The position numbers were made by a program, and so were the translations under genes. Below the pieces are notes generated by a model. The model saw only the letters and a program-made list of their open reading frames with translations, did not search any database and was not told the origin of the DNA. Shown here piece after piece: positions 9,753-18,657 of a stretch of 64,000 nt of DNA; within the stretch, counting starts at the first letter, position 1; every line of letters starts with the position of its first letter. The stretch is from NCBI GenBank assembly GCA_963840535.1, contig CAWIZJ010000057.1, forward strand, positions 124,001 to 188,000, given 5' to 3'. The stretch is from VAZQ01 sp963840535. Its GTDB lineage: Bacteria > Pseudomonadota > Alphaproteobacteria > Rhizobiales > Xanthobacteraceae.

Positions 9753-11429
9753 TTGCACCCGATGCTGGAGGTCAGCGCTCAGGGGCGCGCCGCCGCGCCG
9801 AGGCCGAGTGGCGGTCCGCCACTCGATTTCCAGGCGCACCTCGCCGCGCTCGAGGCTCGGGATCTTCTGGTCCGCATCGATCGTCCGATCGACAAGGACG
9901 CCGAGCTGCATCCGCTGGTGCGCTGGCAGTTCCAGGGCGGGCTTGCCGAGGATCGACGGCGCGCCTTCCTGTTCACCAACGTCGTCGACGCCTCGGGCCG
10001 GCGCTACGAAATCCCGGTGGCGGTCGGTGCGCTGGCGGCCTCGCCGCAAATCTATGCCGTGGGCATGGGACGGGCGGTCGAGGACATCGAGGCGGCATGG
10101 GTCCGTGCCATCGCCCATCCGATCGCTCCGGTCGCGGTGTCGGCGCCGCCCTGTCAGACAGTCGTGATCGCCGGCGACATGCTGCGCGGCGTCGGCAACG
10201 GCCTGGCGCGGTTGCCGGTGCCGGTCTCGACACCAGGCTTCGACGCCGCGCCCTATCTCACCGCCACGCTCTGCGTGACGCGCGATCCCGACACCGGCAT
10301 CCAGAACATGGGCACCTACCGGGGCGCGCTCAAGGCGACCGACCGGCTGGGCGTGCGCATGGCCGCGCGCATCGGCGGAGCCGGGGGCTACCTGCATTGG
10401 AGAAAGCACAATGCGCGGCGCGAGCCGATGCCCTGCGCGATCGTGGTCGGCTGTGCGCCGGTCGTCATGTTCACGGGTGGCATGAAGCTCGCGGTCGATC
10501 TCGACGAGATGGCGGTCGCCGGCGCTCTTGCCGGCGCCCCGATCAGGATGGCGAGAGCAGCGACCGTCGACCTCGACGTGCCGGCCGATGCCGAGATCGT
10601 CATCGAGGGCCTGATCGATCCCGATCTGCTGGAGCCGGAAGGCCCGTTCGGCGAGAGCCACGGCCATGTGGCGCTCGAAGACTACAACCTGTCCATGCGC
10701 GTGACGGCGATCACCCACAAGGCGTCGCCGGTGTTCGTCTCCATCATCAGCCAGGTGACGCCGAGCGAATCGAGCGTGCTGAAGAAGGTGGCGATGCAGC
10801 CCGTGTTCCTCGCGCATTTGCGCGAGCAGCTCGGGATCAAGGGCGTGCGCCGCGTGGTGTTGCACGAGCCGCTCTCGAACCTGCGCAAGGTCATCTTCGT
10901 GCAATATGCACAGGGCACGCCGCGCACCGAGGTCTGGCGCGGCCTGCACGGTGCCGCCACGCTGTTCGCCGATTGCGGAAAGATCTGCGTCGCGGTGAGC
11001 GAGGACGTCGATCCCGCCAACACCGACGCGGTGTTCTGGTCGCTGGCCTACCGCACCAACCCGATCGAGGACGTGCACGTTGCGCCGCACCGGTCCGCCG
11101 GCCACGGGCCCAAATCGGGGCCGCGCGGCGAGGAGTCGACGCTTCTGATCGATGCGACGCTGCGTCATGCCGCGCCGCCGCTGGCGTTGCCGACACGAGA
11201 GTTCATGGAGCGGGCGCGCACCATCTGGCAGGAGCTCGGGCTGCCTCCGCTCGCCCCGCAGCCGCCCTGGCACGGCTACTCGCTCGGTGACTGGTCGGAG
11301 GATTGGGACCGCTATGCGCGGCGTGCCGTCGCCGGGCAATGGGAGCGGAGCGGGGAGGAGACCCTGGCGCGCCGCCGCGGCGGCCTCCTCCCGGAGACGC
11401 CGGTGCGCGAGGTGGAGGGGAAGGAATAG
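9753..11429 (+). CDS. UbiD-family decarboxylase
   Basis: A 558-residue member of the prenylated-FMN-dependent UbiD (de)carboxylase family. Recognised features are MGTYRGALKATDRLGVRM, the cofactor region GGMKLAVDLDEMAVAGALAG, EGPFGESHGH with conserved glutamates, and DVDPANTDAVFWSLAYR near the C-terminus. The divergence from UbiQ-type 3-octaprenyl-4-hydroxybenzoate enzymes and the neighbouring Mo hydroxylase suggest a catabolic enzyme acting on an aromatic, heteroaromatic or unsaturated acid. No UbiX-type prenyltransferase gene is in the window. A second ATG nine bases downstream (9762) is an alternative start. The stop is immediately followed by the stop of the convergent helicase gene, with no spacer. 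Confidence 0.88.
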   Translation: MHPMLEVSAQGRAAAPRPSGGPPLDFQAHLAALEARDLLVRIDRPIDKDAELHPLVRWQFQGGLAEDRRRAFLFTNVVDASGRRYEIPVAVGALAASPQIYAVGMGRAVEDIEAAWVRAIAHPIAPVAVSAPPCQTVVIAGDMLRGVGNGLARLPVPVSTPGFDAAPYLTATLCVTRDPDTGIQNMGTYRGALKATDRLGVRMAARIGGAGGYLHWRKHNARREPMPCAIVVGCAPVVMFTGGMKLAVDLDEMAVAGALAGAPIRMARAATVDLDVPADAEIVIEGLIDPDLLEPEGPFGESHGHVALEDYNLSMRVTAITHKASPVFVSIISQVTPSESSVLKKVAMQPVFLAHLREQLGIKGVRRVVLHEPLSNLRKVIFVQYAQGTPRTEVWRGLHGAATLFADCGKICVAVSEDVDPANTDAVFWSLAYRTNPIEDVHVAPHRSAGHGPKSGPRGEESTLLIDATLRHAAPPLALPTREFMERARTIWQELGLPPLAPQPPWHGYSLGDWSEDWDRYARRAVAGQWERSGEETLARRRGGLLPETPVREVEGKE

Positions 11430-12584
11430 TCAGACCACCACGGTCAGCCGCTTCGCCGCACGCGTCACGCCGGTGTAGAGCCAGCGACCGCGATGCTCCC
11501 GGAACACGTCGGATTCGTCGAACAGCGTGACGTCGTCCCATTGCGAGCCCTGCGCCTTGTGCACGGTGAGCACATAGCCGAAGTCGAACTCGTCGAACGG
11601 CTTGCGCTCGGTCCACTCGAGCTCCTCGATGCCGCCGGTGAAGCATTCGGAACGCACTGACACCTTGACCATCTCCTCGCCCGCTCCGTCGCCCAGGTCT
11701 TCATCGGGCTTGAGCCGCATGCGCAGGATCTTGCGGCGGGGCTTGGGCCGCTCGTGCACCAGCCAGAGACCGCCGTTGAACAATCCCTTGCGCCGGTTGT
11801 TGCGCAGGCATACGAGCTTGTCCCCGGCAACCGGCAGCACGCCTGCCAAGCCGCGGCGCTCGCGCAGGCGCGTGTTGTAGGCGCGGCGCGTGGCGTTGCG
11901 GCCGACCAGCACCTGGTCGGCCCCGATCACGCGCTGGGGATCGAGATCGGCGCGCGTCACCACTTGCGTCTCGCCAAATCGTCCGGGCACCAGCGGCTTG
12001 CCGGCGCGGATGTCCATCGACAGCCGCACGATCGGATTGTCCTGCGCCTGCCGGTGCACCTCGGTGAGCATGGCATCCGGCTCCGCATCGGTGAAGAAGC
12101 CGCCGCCCTGGATCGGCGGCAATTGCGCGGGATCGCCCAGCACCAGCAGCGGCACCTCGAACGACATCAGGTCGCGCGCGAGCTCGGCGTCGACCATCGA
12201 GCACTCGTCGATGATGATGAGCTTTGCATGCGCCGCGGGCGCCTTGCTCCAGAGCTCGAAGGTCGGGTTCTCCTCGCCGGATTCCTGCGGCTTGTAGATC
12301 AGGCGATGGATGGTCGATGCCCCGCGGCAGCCCTTGCCGCGCATCACGCAGGCGGCCTTGCCGGTGAAGGCCGCGAACAGCACCTTGCCGTCCACGCCTT
12401 CGGCGATGTGTCTGGCCAGCGTCGTCTTGCCGGTCCCGGCATAACCGAACAGGCGGAAGGTCGGAGCACGTCCGCGCCCGGCCTTGAGCCACCTTGCGGC
12501 CGCCTTCAGTGCAGCATCCTGATGGGGCGTGAAGACAGGCATCTGACGCTCGCGGATCAGCTTCTGCAGCGCATAGAGGCTCAT
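11430..12584 (-). CDS. RecD-like ATP-dependent DNA helicase (AAA_30 / UvrD_C_2)
   Basis: Superfamily 1 helicase of about 384 residues. Walker A is FGYAGTGKTTLARHI, Walker B is LIIIDECSMVD, and LVLGDPAQLPPIQGGGFF is motif III. VHRQAQDNPI is motif IV, and LTVHKAQGSQWDDVTLFDES plus LYTGVTRAAKRL are motifs V and VI. It lacks the large N-terminal domains of RecD2, as in the short stand-alone form common in alphaproteobacteria. It probably takes part in DNA repair or replication-fork handling. The start is uncertain: ATGs at 12629, 12584 and 12542 are in frame, and none has a strong ribosome-binding site. Homology begins about at MPVFTPHQDAALKAA, so 12542 is also possible. Confidence 0.85.
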   Translation of the reverse strand: MSLYALQKLIRERQMPVFTPHQDAALKAAARWLKAGRGRAPTFRLFGYAGTGKTTLARHIAEGVDGKVLFAAFTGKAACVMRGKGCRGASTIHRLIYKPQESGEENPTFELWSKAPAAHAKLIIIDECSMVDAELARDLMSFEVPLLVLGDPAQLPPIQGGGFFTDAEPDAMLTEVHRQAQDNPIVRLSMDIRAGKPLVPGRFGETQVVTRADLDPQRVIGADQVLVGRNATRRAYNTRLRERRGLAGVLPVAGDKLVCLRNNRRKGLFNGGLWLVHERPKPRRKILRMRLKPDEDLGDGAGEEMVKVSVRSECFTGGIEELEWTERKPFDEFDFGYVLTVHKAQGSQWDDVTLFDESDVFREHRGRWLYTGVTRAAKRLTVVV

Positions 12585-12730
12585 TTCCGTGTTGCCCGCA
12601 ACTCGTCTTGCGGCCATTTTGGCGGCCATGTCGGTTTGCCGCAAGCCGCAAGGCATCGCTCTTGCGCCGACGCAGCGAGCAGCAGCCGGCGGCGGCGGTC
12701 GACGCCCATGCGGGCGCACTGGAGGCGATC

Positions 12731-12937
12731 ATGAACGAGGACGTGCTCAACGGCAGTATTCGAAAATTCCTCAAGACGCTCGGTGTCAGCGCTCAGCGCG
12801 AGATCGAGAAATCCGTGCGCGAAGCGCTGGCGCAGGGCCGCATCAAGGGAAACGAGACGTTTCCGGCAACCGCGATCGTCAGGCTCGGCGGCATCGGTCT
12901 CTCCCACGAGATCAAGGGTGAGATCGAGCTGGAGTAG
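12731..12937 (+). CDS. Small DUF6494-type protein
   Basis: A 68-residue protein beginning MNEDVLNGSIRKFLKTLGV, with a good GGAGG box five bases before the ATG. It has a basic helical N-terminal half (SAQREIEKSVREALAQG) and a beta-rich C-terminal half (ATAIVRLGGIGLSHEIKGEI). It matches my recollection of the DUF6494 family of small alphaproteobacterial proteins. Function unknown. No cysteines, signal peptide or membrane segment. Divergent from the helicase gene, about 150 bases away. Confidence 0.75.
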   Translation: MNEDVLNGSIRKFLKTLGVSAQREIEKSVREALAQGRIKGNETFPATAIVRLGGIGLSHEIKGEIELE

Positions 12938-12986
12938 CGCAGGCGGCGGATCCGCGCCGCTCGACGGCGGCGCCGTCGAGGCGGCT

Positions 12987-13062
12987 CTAGTGTCCCGCTT
13001 CCGACGTTCGCTTCACATTGGCCAGCACGCTCGAGTGCGAACGTCGGAAGCAAAGGGACACT
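12987..13062. repeat. Single hairpin repeat of the CTAGTGTCCC family
   Basis: A 76-base imperfect palindrome. The left arm starts CTAGTGTCCCGCTTCCGACG; the right arm ends GGAAGCAAAGGGACACT, with an AAA bulge in the right arm only. It is nearly identical to the reverse complement of 32231-32306, including the unpaired loop (TTCACATTG, CAGCACGCTCGAGTG). This shows both orientations exist in the genome. It lies between the DUF6494 gene and the end of the Bug receptor gene. Confidence 0.8.
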
Positions 13063-13095
13063 GCACGTCTGTGGTGCGAGCGGCTGCGCGACTCC

Positions 13096-14073
13096 TCAAT
13101 CCACGCTCACGCCACTCGCCTTGATCGGCGCCGCCCATTTGTCGATCTCGCTCCTGAGGAACTCGCCGAGATATTGCGGCGTCGCGCGCTCATCGGACAC
13201 GATTCGCGCACCAAGGCCCTGCAGACGATCGCGCACTGCCGGCGTGTTCTTGGCCTGCACGGCGGCGTCGTTGAGCTTCTTGACGATGTCGGCGGGGGCG
13301 TTCCTGGGCAGGAACATGGCGTTCCAGGTGTAGGCCTCGAGCTTCTCGGTCCCTTGCTCGAGCGCGGTCGGCAGATTCGGCAGCGCGGGCGAACGTTCCC
13401 GGTCGAAGATCGCCAGCGCCTTCACGGTGCCGCCGTCGACCTGCGGCTTGGCGGTGGTGATGATCTCGCAAAGGAAATCGATCCGGCCGCCGGCCAGATC
13501 CTGCATGGCCGGTCCGGTGCCGCGATAGGGAATGTGATTGATATTGGTCCCCAGGATGTAATTGAGCAGGACGCAACCGAGATGCGTGGCCGAGCCGGCG
13601 CCGGCCGAGCCGAACTGCATCTTGCCCTGGTTGGCCTTGGCATAGGCCACGAACTCCTTGAAGTCGTTCACCGGCAGATCCTTGCGCACGGTCAGGATGA
13701 TCGGAACCTCGGCGACCAGCGCCACCGGCGCGAAATCGTTGACCGAGCTGTACAGCGGCCGCTTGTAGAGCGTCTGGCCCTGCGCATGGGTGCCGACGGT
13801 GCCGAGCACGAAGCTGTACCCGTCGGCCGCGGCATCGGCGACGCGCTTGGATCCCGTCATGCCGCCGGCTCCGCCGATATTCTCGACCACCACCTGCTGG
13901 CCGAGGATCTCGCTCATGCGCTGCGCCATGACACGGCCGAGCACGTCGGTCGGGCCGCCGGCGGCGAACGGAATGATCATGTTGATCGGCCTGGCGGGAT
14001 AGTTCTGCGCCATCGCCGGCGCCGCAACTGCGAGAAGCAGGCCGACGGCCGCGCCCGATATTCTCATTGGCAT
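13096..14073 (-). CDS. Bug/TctC-family periplasmic solute-binding receptor
   Basis: A 325-residue tripartite-tricarboxylate-transporter substrate receptor with a signal peptide (MRISGAAVGLLLAVAAPAMA, cut before QNYPARP). Family motifs are IIPFAAGGPTDVLGR, VVVENIGGAGGMTGSK, INHIPYRGTGPAMQDLAGG and LPTALEQG. The ATG at 14073 has GGAGGAG upstream. Such receptors bind carboxylates such as citrate, amino acids or nicotinate. No tctA or tctB membrane genes are adjacent, so it is an orphan receptor. It is divergent from the aspartate dehydrogenase gene. Confidence 0.92.
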   Translation of the reverse strand: MPMRISGAAVGLLLAVAAPAMAQNYPARPINMIIPFAAGGPTDVLGRVMAQRMSEILGQQVVVENIGGAGGMTGSKRVADAAADGYSFVLGTVGTHAQGQTLYKRPLYSSVNDFAPVALVAEVPIILTVRKDLPVNDFKEFVAYAKANQGKMQFGSAGAGSATHLGCVLLNYILGTNINHIPYRGTGPAMQDLAGGRIDFLCEIITTAKPQVDGGTVKALAIFDRERSPALPNLPTALEQGTEKLEAYTWNAMFLPRNAPADIVKKLNDAAVQAKNTPAVRDRLQGLGARIVSDERATPQYLGEFLRSEIDKWAAPIKASGVSVD

Positions 14074-14227
14074 TTCCACTCCTCCATGATTTCCGCGACA
14101 CTTGCCCCTAGTCGCGATCCCGGTCAAGCCGCCGTTTGACGCTGGAGCGAGCGCTTGTGACCGACGCTACAGGCGCGTAATAGGCGCGACAGCCGTCCCA
14201 GAATCCTTCGATGTCCGAGGCTCGCCC

Positions 14228-15035
14228 ATGCAAGTCACCCGCGTCGCGATTGCCGGCCTCGGCACCATCGGGCGCGTGCTTGCGCGCGGGCTGGCCGACG
14301 GCATACCGGGGCTGGCGCTTGCCTGTGCAGCCGCGCGCGACCGCGCAAAGGCGCAGACCTGGCTCGACGCCCAAGGGATCGCGTGCCGCCTGGTCGAGCC
14401 GGAGGAGTTTCCGGCGCATGCCGAGCTCGCCGTCGAATGCGCGCCCGCTGCAATGCTGGAGCGGATTTGCCGCCCGATGCTCGAAGCGGGAAAGCAGGTC
14501 ATGGTGCTGTCGGCGGGTGCTCTGCTGCCGCGACCCGACCTGATCGAGCTCGCGAAAGCGCGGGGAGGGCAGATCGTCGTGCCGACCGGCGCCCTCCTTG
14601 GGCTCGATGCCGTGACTGCGGCTGCCGAAGGGCGGATCAATTCGGTGCGCATGGTCACTCGCAAGCCGCCGCGCGGCCTGGCCGGTGCGCCCTATCTCGA
14701 GGCCAACGGCATTTCGGTCGAGGGGATCGACGAGCCCAGGCGTGTGTTTTCCGGCAGTGCGCGGGAAGGGGCGGCCGGGTTTCCCGGCCAACGTCAACGT
14801 CGCCGCCGCTCTCTCGCTCGCGGGCATCGGGCCCGACCGCACGATGATGGAGATCTGGGCCGATCCCACCATCGATCGCAACTGCCACACGATCGAGGTC
14901 GACAGCGATTCGGCCCGGTTCGCCCTGAAGATCGAGAATATCCCTTCCGAAAATCCGAAAACAGGACGGATCACGGCGCTTTCGGTCCTGGCGGCGCTTC
15001 GCAAGCTCAAGGCCCCTCTGCGGGTCGGCAGCTGA
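14228..15035 (+). CDS. nadX: Aspartate dehydrogenase (DUF108 family), one frameshift
   Basis: An NAD(P)-dependent L-aspartate dehydrogenase of about 268 residues, producing iminoaspartate for NAD synthesis or aspartate breakdown. The N-terminal Rossmann motif is VAIAGLGTIGRVLARGL. VMVLSAGALL, PTGALLGLDAV and VTRKPPRGL are family motifs. After a one-base shift in the GGG run at 14777-14779 the protein continues GFPANVNVAAALSLAGIGPD. It then reads IWADPTIDRNCHTIEVDS, with the catalytic His, and IENIPSENPKTGRITALSV. Both halves are canonical, so the shift is probably a consensus error. Divergent from the Bug receptor, which hints that the receptor could import a related amino or dicarboxylic acid (inference). 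Confidence 0.85.
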
Positions 15036-15313
15036 GTTAACCATTCCTCGAAGCTGCAGATCGCGCGCTGTGCCAGGCTCCAGGTTCTCGTCGGCGCGGC
15101 CCGCGCCCACCCGCGCCGCATCGCCTAGGTCCGTCATCGGCTAATCTAAACGACTGCTTTCCTTGAGTAATTTGCTCTGGCCGGCGCGCGCGGCAGGGGA
15201 TGATCGGTCGCTCGCGGGCCTCGGCGGTTCTCGGTCCGTCCACGGCAACTTCGTGACGGAACGGTGAACCCAACGTCAACCCCCGGCGACTAAACTCACG
15301 AGCCGGTCCGTCC
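15036..15313. other. Intergenic region without recognised gene
   Basis: About 280 bases between the aspartate dehydrogenase gene and the sigma-factor remnant. I see no convincing coding frame, hairpin terminator or repeat here. Confidence 0.4.
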
Positions 15314-15439
15314 GTGAGCGATGCAATCGATGCGATCGACGAGGTGCCGATCGGACGAAATGCGGACGGCGACGGTGGGATCCGTAGCGGGAGTGGCCCT
15401 CGCTCCGGAAGCATTCGCTCCGGAAGCACTCGGCGGGAT

Positions 15440-15616
15440 TTTCTGCGGAACACCGGGAGATCTCTGGGGCTCCTCCACCATTACGGACAAATCGGTGGAA
15501 GAGGAAGATCGGGATCGTCGGCATCCTCGGAGAACCCGGTCGAGACCCGCATGTCCTACGCTCGCACGAGATCGGCGCAGCTGCTCGAGCGGCACGAGCT
15601 GAAAGAGGTCGGTTAA
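15440..15616 (+). pseudogene. Remnant of an ECF sigma factor (region 4 end only)
   Basis: The last 28 codons read ENPVETRMSYARTRSAQLLE and end KEVG, which is the C-terminal DNA-binding helix of an ECF sigma factor. Upstream, pieces such as GLLHHYG, SVEE and IVGIL of sigma region 4 occur in order but in different frames. At least two or three shifts fall within 120 bases, and no region 2 is recognisable further upstream. The sequence before 15440 instead contains a short direct repeat of GCTCCGGAAGCA. The stop codon overlaps the ATG of the anti-sigma-like gene, the normal arrangement of such pairs. It looks truncated and decayed rather than merely mis-sequenced. Confidence 0.55.
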
Positions 15617-16302
15617 TGAACACGATAAACAAAGAGCCGGAGCGCCATGAGATCGAAGCTCTGCTGCCATGGCATGCCGTAGGGACGCTGAGCCGCCGCG
15701 ATGCCGATCGCGTCGAGCAGGCGCTCGCCGGCGACCGCGAGCTTGCCCGCCGGTTCGATCTCGTGCGCGAGGAACTGGCTGAGACGATCCACCTCAATGA
15801 GACCCTCGGTGCGCCCTCCGCGCGTGCGATGGAAAAGCTGTTCGCCGCGATCGATGCCGAGGAAGCGCGCGTCCCACGCCGGCGCCACACCTTCGACCTG
15901 GGAGGCCGCATCTCCGAGTTCCTGTCGGGCTTTTCGCCGCGCACGCTCGCCTGGGCGGCCGCCCTTGCTGCGATGGCGATCCTTCTTCAGGCGGCGGTGA
16001 TCACGACCGCCGTGCTCAATGAGCACGGTGATGCGACCGCATCGAGACTGTCCAGCCTGGACAGCCGAGGCTCCTTCGCGGTCGTGCGCTTCGCACCGCA
16101 GGCGACCTTCACCGAGATCAACAATTTCCTCGGCGCCTACAAGGCGACGGTGGTCGAGGGGCCGATGAGGTCGGCCAGCATGTATCGTATTCGACTCTCC
16201 GACACCCCGCTCAACGCGGACGAGGTGAGCAAGATCATCCAGCAGATGCAGGGGGAGTTGCGGATCGTAGGCTTCGTCGCCCCCGCTTCACCGCCGCAAT
16301 GA
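15616..16302 (+). CDS. Anti-sigma factor-like membrane protein
   Basis: A 228-residue protein. The N-terminal ALLPWHAVGTLSRRDADRVE resembles the anti-sigma domain of ECF partners but lacks the zinc Cys/His cluster. One membrane helix is predicted at about residues 112-135 (WAAALAAMAILLQAAVITTAVL). The C-terminal extracytoplasmic part (FAVVRFAPQATFTEINNFL) has no recognised domain. The start overlaps the stop of the sigma-factor remnant and is preceded by GAAAGAGG. Expected role: hold an ECF sigma factor at the membrane. Because the adjacent sigma gene appears broken, its current partner is unclear. Confidence 0.7.
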   Translation: MNTINKEPERHEIEALLPWHAVGTLSRRDADRVEQALAGDRELARRFDLVREELAETIHLNETLGAPSARAMEKLFAAIDAEEARVPRRRHTFDLGGRISEFLSGFSPRTLAWAAALAAMAILLQAAVITTAVLNEHGDATASRLSSLDSRGSFAVVRFAPQATFTEINNFLGAYKATVVEGPMRSASMYRIRLSDTPLNADEVSKIIQQMQGELRIVGFVAPASPPQ

Positions 16303-16982
16303 CATTGCGCGGCGGCGCACCATCCAACGCCCTCACTTCCAAGTTCGCATGCCCCTCGCCGTGGCCGTCCGCTCGGCCGCAGGGGCCTGCGGTACGCGCC
16401 GCCTTGGTCGTGGCTCGGTCGGGCGCCCCGCCGGGCAGGAGGCTGGTCGCGCGCGGCAGTTCGCCTGCCGGCGGGCATCGCCGCGGACGCCGGTGCCTTC
16501 CTCAAGATATTGAAATTGCATAATTTATTTTGAAATCCGAGGCCGAAAAGCCAGGCTGCGAAATTTTTCGGATCGAGCCTCGAAAAAGATTTGAACCTTT
16601 TGGGCGGCCGGCAAGACTAATAGTCAAACCGGGCCGGCAAGGCCCGAAGTGATACAGCCCCGATCGGCGCTCACGCCCCCCCGATCCCCTGCGCCGATCA
16701 AAGCGACCCGCCCGGATTTCCCCGTCCGGGCGGGTCACGTTTTTTCGGGCCCCGGTCCCTCGCCCGCAATTGCAGAAGCCCACCGGCGGCAAGAAGCAAG
16801 AAGTCGGTCGCGCAATGCTCGCTGTCGCTCTTGCGACACGCCGAAGCGAATTATGATGTGTGGTGATTCGGAGTGTGATTTCCGGGAACAACCGATGTCT
16901 GTGGTCAGTCAGTCGTTGCGTGGTCCCACCATTCACTGAAACGATGATTTGTCGCGATTGACGATTTGCCACGGCTCCTTCC
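16303..16982. other. Long intergenic region, no gene recognised apart from one terminator
   Basis: About 680 bases. It holds the hairpin terminator at 16705-16745 and a slightly AT-richer stretch around 16500-16610. A short frame starting near 16350 is arginine-rich without recognisable features. I see nothing convincing that encodes a protein. Confidence 0.5.
16705..16745 (+). terminator. Rho-independent terminator
   Basis: A 12-bp perfect stem (GACCCGCCCGGA with TCCGGGCGGGTC), an eight-base loop, and a run of six T's at 16740-16745. It is oriented for plus-strand transcripts. The nearest plus-strand gene upstream, the anti-sigma-like gene, ends 400 bases earlier, so it may end a long leader or an unrecognised small RNA. 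Confidence 0.75.
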
Positions 16983-17243
16983 ATGTCGCAACGGCCACCC
17001 GCGCATGCACTCGACGAGGTCGCCCATAAATGGCGGGCTCTCGCCGAGCGGCGGCGGGCGCACTTCCTCGAGCTCCATCACAGCGGGCGCTGGAAGCGTT
17101 ACTACAGCGAGGAGCAGTTCCTCCCTCGACTGCGCGCGGCGATCAAGTCGAGCGAGCGATGGGCCGAGATCGCCCCGCCGCCGCGCGATGACGTTGGTCC
17201 GGAGCAGGCGGCCAACGAGCCCCTCCGCCGCACGGCGGCCTGA
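16983..17243 (+). CDS. TIGR03809-type small hypothetical protein
   Basis: An 86-residue basic, tryptophan-containing protein (ALDEVAHKWRALAERRRAHF, HSGRWKRYYSEEQFL). It matches my recollection of the TIGR03809 family found in Bradyrhizobium and relatives. No signal peptide, membrane segment or known catalytic motif. Function unknown. The C-terminus EPLRRTAA is encoded by a 32-bp segment that occurs again at 19612-19643, so the end of the gene may have been reshaped by the flanking repeat. Confidence 0.65.
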   Translation: MSQRPPAHALDEVAHKWRALAERRRAHFLELHHSGRWKRYYSEEQFLPRLRAAIKSSERWAEIAPPPRDDVGPEQAANEPLRRTAA

Positions 17244-17246
17244 CCC
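17215..17246. repeat. 32-bp direct repeat, copy 1 (30/32 identical to 19612-19643)
   Basis: Contains the short palindrome CCGCCGCACGGCGG. With the second copy it brackets the accessory patch of remnants at 17250-19610. It could be a scar of an insertion or a dispersed short repeat. Confidence 0.6.
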
Positions 17247-17307
17247 CAGGGGCCCCAATACTGCATAAGTTCTTCCGGGCATCGCTTGAGACAAACAGAG
17301 CTGGCGA

Positions 17308-18334
17308 ATGAAAACTGCGGGTTCCAGGCCTGGACCTCCACCGTCCGAGCAGATGGAAGGCATGTTGGCCGGACATTTCGTGGCCAAATGTCTCCATACG
17401 GTCGCCGTTCTCGGCGTTGCCGATCTGCTGGCAAAGGGACCGACCACGACCAAGGCACTCGCACGCCACGGCCTGCGATGAGCTTTCACTCCATCGATTA
17501 CTGCGCATGCTCGCAAGCGTTGGCGTGTTCACCGAGCCCACACCGGCTTGTTTTCAGTTGACGCCACTCGGCGAGACCTTGCGTAGCGACGCACCCGACT
17601 CGCTACGCGACAAGGCAATATTCGAAATCTCAGCGCCCATCTGGTTGGCCTGGGGCTCTCTTCTCGATGCACTCCGTAGCGGATCGCCATCCTTTCCCGA
17701 GCTGCACCACGCAACTGTCTACGAGTACCTCGCTGAGCATGCCGAGTTGGGAACCGTGTTCAATCGTTTCATGACGGCTCAGTCAAAGCTGCATAACGCC
17801 GCCATCGTAGATGCCTACGACTTCTCCGGCGTTCGCAGGCTTGTCGATGTCGGTGGCGGGCATGGTGCTACGCTTACAGCGGTGCTCCGGCGATATCCGA
17901 CCATGAAGGGTATCCTGTTTGATTTGCCGGAAGTGGTTGCAACCGCGCGGTTCGAAGGGCCGGATTTGGCCGGACGCTGCGACGCTGTGGGTGGGAACAT
18001 GCTCCAGTCGGTTCCGCCCGGGGGCGACGCCTATGTGATCAAGCGAGTGATGATGGACAAGACTGACGCCGATGCAGTGACAGTCTTACGCAACTGTCTG
18101 ACCGCAATGAATGCGGCTGGAAGGATACTTGTCATTGATCCGATGCTTCCCGCTAACGTCGACCCTCATCCCAATTGGCTCACCGACATGCTCATGTTGG
18201 TCGTAACGAAAGGTCGGTGCAGAACGGAGGCGGAATTTCGCAAACTCTTCGATGCCGCGGGCTTAACCTTGGCGCGCATCATCGCCACGCGCTCCCCCAA
18301 TTTCATCCTCGAAAGCATCTGCGACGGTCGTTAA
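17308..18334 (+). CDS. O-methyltransferase family 2 (acetylserotonin O-methyltransferase-like), one frameshift
   Basis: SAM-dependent O-methyltransferase of about 340 residues. The N-terminal dimerisation part reads GMLAGHFVAKCLHTVAVLG, then VADLLAKGPTTTKALARH. After a one-base shift near 17478 it continues ELSLHRLLRMLASVGVFTE and LTPLGETLRSD. The SAM site is RLVDVGGGHGATLTAVLRRY. HPNWLTDMLMLVVTKGRCRT and FRKLFDAAGLTLARI complete the fold. Likely substrates are small hydroxylated aromatics, but this cannot be read from sequence. It has fewer GC-rich codons than neighbouring genes and sits in a patch of gene remnants, consistent with horizontal acquisition. Confidence 0.75.
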
Positions 18335-18475
18335 CGGTCATTCTTTCTCGGGCCAGCCCAGGGCTTTCCGCAGTTCCCCCAGCACCTGACGCAATTCAAG
18401 GCTTCGGTACTTGCAGCGAGTGCCAATCGCTGAACTCATGCACCGCAACAAACGACGTGCACGGGTTGCAACGCC

Positions 18476-18590
18476 CTATTCGATCACCTCGTCGGCGCGC
18501 GCGAGCAGCGTGGGCGGCACTTCGACGCCGAGCGCGCTGGCGGCCTCAGGTTTGATGATGAGCTTGCTCCGCCCCCGCCACCGTGCCTCT
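18476..18590 (-). pseudogene. 3' remnant of an ABC-type substrate-binding protein
   Basis: About 35 codons ending ASALGVEVPPTLLARADEVI plus Glu and stop. This is the characteristic C-terminus of the ABC_sub_bind (tryptophan/tyrosine-type) receptor family. The rest of the gene is missing; upstream sequence is a different remnant. Non-functional. Confidence 0.6.
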
Positions 18591-18657
18591 CATATTGGCC
18601 TGAGTCCGAACAAACGTTCAGCGTTGCGATAACGAATTTTTTCGCGGAAAAAACGGG
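18590..18657 (-). pseudogene. Short 3' remnant of an amidohydrolase-like gene
   Basis: Reads REKIRYRNAERLFGLRPI followed by a stop, resembling the C-terminus of TIM-barrel amidohydrolase (amidohydrolase 2) proteins, where a final 'N-A--L-G-L' helix is common. Only about 22 codons remain. The call rests on a short motif and is tentative. Confidence 0.35.

Noticed and set aside
7293..11339. A very long minus-strand open frame extending from the Mo hydroxylase gene back through the UbiD-family gene
   Set aside because: The part beyond 9700 is antisense to the clear UbiD-family gene and has no homology; it is an open frame caused by high GC content.
15100..15300. EcfG-type promoter (GGAAC...CGTT) before the sigma remnant
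   Set aside because: A GGAAC is present but no CGTT at the required 16-17 base spacing.
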